From: Saprospiraceae bacterium UBA7687
GTDB lineage: Bacteria > Bacteroidota > Bacteroidia > Chitinophagales > Saprospiraceae
NCBI GenBank assembly: GCA_002482845.1
Contig: DLGT01000099.1
Coordinates: 1-19,129 of the forward strand
Length of the DNA stretch: 19,129 nucleotides
Reading direction: 5' to 3'
Shown here: piece by piece, positions 14,981 through 19,129 of the stretch
How the letters are laid out: every line of letters begins with the position of its first letter
How positions within the stretch are numbered: the first letter of the stretch is position 1
The notes under the pieces: generated by a model
Told to the model about the DNA's origin: nothing
Database searches by the model: none
What the model saw: the letters and a program-made list of their open reading frames with translations, nothing else
Program-made: the position numbers and the translations under genes

Positions 14981-15344
14981 GACCTAAAAGTTATTTAAAT
15001 ATTGGTAAATATCAATAATAAATGATTCTGAAATATAATTCTGTTAAAATAGAAATGACCAATTATTTATTGATATTGTCTATTAAATATAAGAATTATT
15101 TTGTCTGAAACAGATATTGTCTTGTCTAAGTGTACAAAAAATAGACCAAATTTCTCTTGAATCAGCCTGCAAAGGTACTTAATTTTCTTGAATAAATGAT
15201 TAGCTGTATTTTCCTTTAAAGAATAGTTAACAATATATTTCGTCAAATGAATGTTATAGGTGATATTTCCAATAATTATATTTTATAAACAGAATTTATG
15301 AACATTTTATATTTATTTGGGTTATTCGGACCTAAAGTAACAAG
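14981..15344. other. Divergent intergenic region with par-operon leader
   Basis: This 364-base AT-rich gap separates the minus-strand UPF0173/par run from the plus-strand FMN reductase gene. It holds a minus-strand -7 element (15170-15177), four TTGTCT hexamers (15076-15127) and an 11-base inverted repeat (15008-15018 with 15067-15077). No small ORF or RNA gene was recognised. No exact TAnnTTTG was found for the plus-strand gene; the nearest look-alike is TTTATTTG just after 15310. Confidence 0.6.
15170..15177 (-). promoter_or_regulatory. -7 promoter element for the UPF0173-parA-parB-DUF5683-corA run
   Basis: On the minus strand this reads TACCTTTG followed by CA, an exact TAnnTTTG match. 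It stands about 190 bases before the first start codon, so the mRNA would have a long leader. No TTTG is seen at the proper -33 spacing. Confidence 0.5.
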
Positions 15345-15932
15345 ATGATCACAGTTATATCAGGAACAAATAGACCTGGCAGTAGAACCAAAATAGTGTC
15401 AGAATTATTTTTTGAATTACTAAAAGAATCCACTAGTGAAGAAATTAAATTTTTGGACCTAGTTGACATTAATATACCACTTTTGACAAATGAGATGTAT
15501 GATAAAACTGGTCAGCATCCATATATTTCAGATATTCAAGATAATATTTTACTTCCTTCTAGACTTTGGGTAATCATTAGTCCAGAATATAATGGTAGTT
15601 ATCCTGGTATTTTGAAGTTACTGATAGACGCGTTATCTATAAGACGGTACAAAGAGACTTTTTCTGGAAAAAAAGCTGCATTGATAGGTGTTGCAACTGG
15701 AAGAGCTGGCAATTTCAGAGGTATGGAACATTTGACAGGTTTGCTCAATTATTTAAATATCCTTGTAATGCCCAATAAGTTACCTATTTCTTCTGTCGAA
15801 CAATATCTTGATGCTGATAGAAAACCAGATGACAGTATTAAAAATCTTCTTCGAAACCATGTAGATGAGTTGTTGGAATTCAATAAGTTAGAAGCTGTAC
15901 AAGATATTAAGGTACAAATGATGGATATCTAG
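15345..15932 (+). CDS. NADPH-dependent FMN reductase family protein
   Basis: A 195-residue flavodoxin-fold oxidoreductase. The FMN phosphate loop is GTNRPGSRT (7-15), the isoalloxazine-contact motif is SPEYNGSYPG (79-88), and the third loop is GVATGRAGNFRGMEHL (115-130). All are standard for the FMN_red group, which includes azoreductases, quinone and chromate reductases and FMN reductases; the substrate cannot be told. The protein is soluble and cytoplasmic. It is the only plus-strand gene in the right half of the window, divergent from the par-linked run and convergent with the mla operon. A 6-base inverted repeat (15965-15970 with 15978-15983) sits at the convergence point but has no T-run after it. 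Confidence 0.9.
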   Translation: MITVISGTNRPGSRTKIVSELFFELLKESTSEEIKFLDLVDINIPLLTNEMYDKTGQHPYISDIQDNILLPSRLWVIISPEYNGSYPGILKLLIDALSIRRYKETFSGKKAALIGVATGRAGNFRGMEHLTGLLNYLNILVMPNKLPISSVEQYLDADRKPDDSIKNLLRNHVDELLEFNKLEAVQDIKVQMMDI

Positions 15933-15982
15933 TACAGTGCTTTTATTTCATAGAATAGATTAATGACAATAAATTTAATTGT

Positions 15983-16762
15983 CTAGTTGTCTTTCTTTTC
16001 CTTTGCTTCCTTAGCTTTTTGGGCATCCTTTTCCTTTTGCTCTTTCTCCTTTTTTAATTTTTTAGCAAGATCATCCTTTTTCTTTTGGGCTGCTTTTTCC
16101 TTTTTATTAAAATATCCCTTTAATAAAAAATTACTTTTGGCAGCTTCCATATTTTCATCAAGACCTTTCGAACTGCTTTTTAGGTTTTTGATGGTTTGGT
16201 TTAGGTTTTCTGCTATACTTTCATCATTAATTAACCTTCCCAAAGTTCCTTCACCTTGGTTTATATTTATGATGATTTCACTCAATTCTTCAGAGATAAT
16301 TTCTGCATTTCCAGCGGTTATGGCCAGACTAGCTATAATTTCATCCGTTTCAATAGGTTCTGTTGAACTAACCACTTGACGATTAGCAACAACCGTATTT
16401 GAGTCTGTACCAGGTGTAATGATTAACAATCTATCACCTATCAATCCTTCAGAACCAATTTGTGCCTTACTATCTGCTTTGATGTGTTCTTGTATTTCTT
16501 TTCTTATTTGCATTTGTACCATGACAGAAGTATCATTTGCAATTTTAATATCTGTAATCGTACCGACATTGATGCCCAGATATCTTACATTATTACCCAC
16601 TTGCAAACCACTTACATTAGAAAAAGTAGTATTAAGCACAAACACTGGGTTAAATAGATTTTTTTGCTGACCAATAAAAAAAACAGCCAACGCAAACAAA
16701 AGTAAACCAACAGCTATAAATAAACCTAACCTAACTTTAAATTTTTCTGAATGCTTATCCAT
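15983..16762 (-). CDS. MlaD/MCE-domain lipid-transport protein with Lys-rich tail
   Basis: A 259-residue protein with one N-terminal membrane anchor (12-30), then an MCE domain (~38-117) carrying FSNVSGLQVGNNVRYLGINV (47-66) and SEGLIGDRLLIITPG (104-118), a helical stretch (~140-210), and an extreme Lys/Glu/Ala tail (219-259) likely to form a coiled coil. MCE proteins form hexameric rings in the periplasm that carry lipids between MlaEF and outer-membrane partners. The gene is last in the mlaE-mlaF-mlaD order, 10 bases after the ATPase gene. The tail is far more charged than in E. coli MlaD. No MlaC or MlaB gene is adjacent. Confidence 0.9.
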   Translation of the reverse strand: MDKHSEKFKVRLGLFIAVGLLLFALAVFFIGQQKNLFNPVFVLNTTFSNVSGLQVGNNVRYLGINVGTITDIKIANDTSVMVQMQIRKEIQEHIKADSKAQIGSEGLIGDRLLIITPGTDSNTVVANRQVVSSTEPIETDEIIASLAITAGNAEIISEELSEIIININQGEGTLGRLINDESIAENLNQTIKNLKSSSKGLDENMEAAKSNFLLKGYFNKKEKAAQKKKDDLAKKLKKEKEQKEKDAQKAKEAKEKKDN

Positions 16763-16772
16763 ACTTTATATT

Positions 16773-17543
16773 TTATTTGAAAAATGATTTAATTTCCTGA
16801 TCATCAGATGATTCGAATGACGCTAAGTCTCCTTCTTTGTAAACAATTCCATCTTTTAGCATAACAATTCTATCCGCCACAGAACGCACACAATTGATAT
16901 CATGCGTAATAATTATGGATGAAGTCTTGTACTGACGCTGTACATCTCTAATTAAGCCACTAATTTCGTCTGATGTCACTGGATCTAAACCAGTGGTAGG
17001 TTCGTCGTACAACATGATCTCAGGGTTTGTCACAATGGTTCTAGCAAGGCTGATTCTTTTACGCTGTCCGCCAGATAATTGAGAAGGCATCTGTAATATG
17101 GCTTTTTCTAAACCAACATGACTTAGCGCCTCATTGGTTTTTTTATCTATTTCTTCTTGCGAAAACTTAGTAGGTGACCTGAGTAGAGGGAACTCTAGAT
17201 TTTGTTTCACATTCATAGAATCATACAATGCTCCACTTTGAAATAAAAAGCCTGTCCTTCGTCTAAGGTTACTCAAAGCTTCAGGGTTCATGTCTTTAAT
17301 ATGCTCTTCGAAAACTGATATGTTCCCATCATCAAAATCCATTAAGCCAACAATGCACTTTATAAGAACTGATTTTCCTGTCCCAGATTTACCAAGGACA
17401 ACTAGATTTTCTCCTTCATAAACTTGTAAATTTACATCTTTAAGTACTTCAAGTTTTCCAAATGACTTCTTTAGATTTTTAATATCTATAACGACTCTTT
17501 TGGGAGTACCATTTTTATGTGTTTGGATTTTCTCTTCCATCAT
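16773..17543 (-). CDS. MlaF-like ABC transporter ATP-binding protein
   Basis: A 256-residue ABC ATPase with Walker A GKSGTGKS (51-58), Q-loop FQSGALYDSM (101-110), signature LSGGQRKR (156-163), Walker B IMLYDEP (176-182), D-loop GLDP and switch His214. The FQSGALYDSM wording and the Gly-Gln-Arg-Lys-Arg signature are typical of the MlaF/Ttg2A group, which powers phospholipid movement by the MCE systems. Its ATG overlaps the stop of the permease gene (4 bases), a sign of translational coupling. A short N-terminal extension (1-~17) is present. Confidence 0.93.
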   Translation of the reverse strand: MMEEKIQTHKNGTPKRVVIDIKNLKKSFGKLEVLKDVNLQVYEGENLVVLGKSGTGKSVLIKCIVGLMDFDDGNISVFEEHIKDMNPEALSNLRRRTGFLFQSGALYDSMNVKQNLEFPLLRSPTKFSQEEIDKKTNEALSHVGLEKAILQMPSQLSGGQRKRISLARTIVTNPEIMLYDEPTTGLDPVTSDEISGLIRDVQRQYKTSSIIITHDINCVRSVADRIVMLKDGIVYKEGDLASFESSDDQEIKSFFK

Positions 17544-18340
17544 AACATCATGTCTGTGATCTGAACAGCAATAACATCCACAATAATGACCAATAAAGAA
17601 GAAAGCACTACTGCACTATTGGCAGCAACACCTACACTACTTGTACCACCGCTTGCATAATAACCTTTATAACATCCTACTATGCCTATTACAGCTCCGA
17701 AGAAAAACGTTTTGGTCACAGCAGGCAAGAAGTCAATGAATTCTATAGATGCAAAAGCTTGGGCAAAAAACAAAACTATGGTGACATCACCCTTAATATT
17801 GGCGCCAGCCCAACTCCCTAATATACCCATTATGTCCGCATATAACACTAGTATTGGAATCATAAGCGTAGTAGCTAACACTCTAGTGACTACTAAATAT
17901 CTCATTGGGTTGGTAGACGAAACTTCCATAGCATCTATTTGTTCAGTGACTTTCATGGCGCCTAATTCTGCACCAATGCCCGATCCAATTTTTCCTGCAC
18001 ATATTAAAGCAGTAATTACTGGACCCATTTCTCTTATCAATGAAACGGTAACCATACCTGGCAACATGGTGACTGCTCCAAAATCAACTAGGACAGGCCT
18101 AGATTGAATAGTAAGTACCAAACCCATAATCATCCCCGTAATAGACACCAAAGGAAGCGTTTTGTATCCTATTTGGAAACATTGATAAAAAAATTCTTTA
18201 AACTCAAATCCTTTTGAAAAAGTCTGTTTAACAATGTTTAATATAAAAAGAAAAACGTTGGAAACGTCTAAAAGGGCGCTTCTTATTTTTTCATGAAGAT
18301 TGATAAAAATGTCTGCAAGCTTTGTGCTTTTGGTCGACAA
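17540..18340 (-). CDS. MlaE-family ABC transporter permease
   Basis: A 266-residue inner-membrane permease. An amphipathic N-terminal region with a hydrophobic helix (~25-40) precedes TM segments around 62-80, 85-115, 145-175, 180-235 and 240-262. The family hallmark REMGPVITALICAGKIGSG (103-121) with EQIDAMEV (133-140) is fully present. It pairs with the MlaF-like ATPase to extract or insert lipids at the inner membrane. It is the first gene of the operon. A promoter-like TATCTTTT (minus strand, 18390-18383, one mismatch from TAnnTTTG) lies 42 bases upstream of the start. Confidence 0.93.
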   Translation of the reverse strand: MSTKSTKLADIFINLHEKIRSALLDVSNVFLFILNIVKQTFSKGFEFKEFFYQCFQIGYKTLPLVSITGMIMGLVLTIQSRPVLVDFGAVTMLPGMVTVSLIREMGPVITALICAGKIGSGIGAELGAMKVTEQIDAMEVSSTNPMRYLVVTRVLATTLMIPILVLYADIMGILGSWAGANIKGDVTIVLFFAQAFASIEFIDFLPAVTKTFFFGAVIGIVGCYKGYYASGGTSSVGVAANSAVVLSSLLVIIVDVIAVQITDMML

Positions 18341-18476
18341 ATAATTGGTTGAATTATTGATGCGAATTGATTTTAAATTTGAAAAAGATACATTAATTTA
18401 TTAGAAATTTATAATAATAAATAACCTAAATATTGTAAATTATAGTTTGTAACACATTGGTTGTTGCGGTATAATA

Positions 18477-18926
18477 CTAAGATTTTAACGCCATGTCCTT
18501 AATTTTATTGTGATCTGATGTAATGGACGCAAGTTGATGTTTTATTAGCGATATTTGGTCTTCATCTAGAAATTCTAAATACTTACTTAATGCAATATTA
18601 TAAGTTTCAATAGCAATTTCTCCGCCCCAATCACAAGATTTGAGTATTGCTAATCGATCATTACTATTAACAGCCAATTTCATGTCCATCCAGATCCTAA
18701 AAGCTTTTCCTAAAGTGGATGTCCCTTCCTCTGGTGATTCACCAAATTTTCTCAGTTCACTAGATAATTCATTTTTACAAATTTGGCTCGTCTGAATCAA
18801 TGAAGAAAACAAGGTTTTTAAATCTAAATCATTTGTTTCCTCTGTAGCTTTTAAGTATCCATCTATTCTATCATTATTAATTTCAACAAGCATGTTTAGC
18901 GTTTCGATGTTCTTTTGAGTATTCAT
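18477..18926 (-). CDS. PA2169/DUF2383 family four-helix-bundle protein
   Basis: A 149-residue all-helical protein without signal peptide. The opening NIETLNMLVEINNDRIDGY (5-23), the LIQTSQICKNELSSEL helix (43-58), the GTSTLGKAFRIWMDMKLA segment (69-86), the CDWGGEIAIETYNIAL helix (99-114) and the ISLIKHQLASITSDHNKI helix match DUF2383, a ferritin-like four-helix bundle also called the PA2169 family. Its role is not established, though such genes are often associated with general stress response. It stands alone, 136 bases before mlaE on the same strand. A TACCTTTA (19010-19003) similar to the -7 element and an imperfect hairpin (18971-18995) lie upstream. Confidence 0.85.
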   Translation of the reverse strand: MNTQKNIETLNMLVEINNDRIDGYLKATEETNDLDLKTLFSSLIQTSQICKNELSSELRKFGESPEEGTSTLGKAFRIWMDMKLAVNSNDRLAILKSCDWGGEIAIETYNIALSKYLEFLDEDQISLIKHQLASITSDHNKIKDMALKS

Positions 18927-19129
18927 TTTTATTTATTTTACCAAATGTGAATTAGAATCGATAGGACAATTTCCTTTATTAATAGATAAAAGGAAAATCA
19001 CGTAAAGGTAAAGGAGAATAACAAAAATAGTATTACAGAATTTGACGAATGATTTATATGATTCACATGTAATTGTATCAAAATTATATGTGTCATCTAT
19101 CTTGAAGCCGCATAAATGTTTATAGTTTT
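18927..19129. other. Intergenic right edge, no gene seen
   Basis: AT-rich sequence up to the window edge. It has an imperfect inverted repeat TTCCTTTAT/ATAAAAGGAA (18971-18995), a TACCTTTA on the minus strand (19003-19010) and a TAATTTTG -7-like match (19079-19086). These could be upstream signals of the DUF2383 gene, but none is complete. Confidence 0.4.

Noticed and set aside
15965..15983. Inverted repeat GACAAT/ATTGTC as a bidirectional terminator between the FMN reductase and mlaD genes
   Set aside because: The stem is only 6 AT-rich pairs and no T-run follows on either strand.
15987..16379. 130-residue Ser/Phe-rich plus-strand ORF
   Set aside because: It is the complement of the Lys-rich tail and helical part of MlaD, which explains its odd composition.
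17682..18107. 141-residue plus-strand ORF opposite mlaE
   Set aside because: The minus strand encodes all MlaE motifs in this stretch, so the plus-strand frame is a shadow.

Overview
The window is a chromosomal segment of a low-GC member of the Bacteroidota, possibly a Saprospiria-like lineage (the class is inference). Five observations support the phylum. A C-terminal type IX secretion sorting domain lies at the left edge. The bL28-bL33-DUF4295-FtsY gene order is present, and ParA-ParB-DUF5683 are adjacent. Two outer-membrane porins of families common in this phylum are present, one of them the DUF4289-type putative porin. Promoters are of the TAnnTTTG type, and most starts lack a clear Shine-Dalgarno sequence.

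Layout. 1-425: the 3' end of a T9SS-exported protein (+) with a strong terminator at 456-497, then an AT-rich gap. 826-2241: three small minus-strand genes, namely an ArsC/Spx-like thioredoxin-fold protein, a Spo0M-like arrestin-fold protein and a conserved Bacteroidota protein. 2383-2949: a plus-strand lipoprotein with a CxxC motif. 2975-5174 (-): nucleoside phosphorylase followed by rmuC. 5175-5467: promoter of the phosphorylase plus REP-like palindromes. 5468-10594 (-): tRNA-Arg(ACG), rpmB, rpmG, the DUF4295 gene, a terminator, ftsY, a DUF4289-type porin and an OprO/P-type porin. 10832-14980 (-): a compact five-gene run, UPF0173 metal-hydrolase, parA, parB, DUF5683, corA. 15345-15932 (+): an NADPH-dependent FMN reductase family protein. 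15983-18340 (-): an MlaE-MlaF-MlaD lipid-transport operon. 18477-18926 (-): a PA2169/DUF2383 four-helix-bundle protein.

Functionally, most genes serve core processes: translation and co-translational membrane targeting (tRNA-Arg, bL28, bL33, FtsY), chromosome segregation (ParA/ParB), Mg2+ transport (CorA), nucleoside salvage, genome maintenance (RmuC) and the outer membrane (two porins, lipid asymmetry/transport by Mla, a T9SS cargo). I see no CRISPR array, transposase, phage gene, toxin-antitoxin pair or recognisable defence locus. I therefore do not claim a new system. The points most worth a second look are the REP-like palindromes at 5301-5366, the cluster of repeated hexamers in the leader of the par operon (15076-15127), corA occupying the place after parAB-DUF5683, and several conserved but functionally obscure small proteins.
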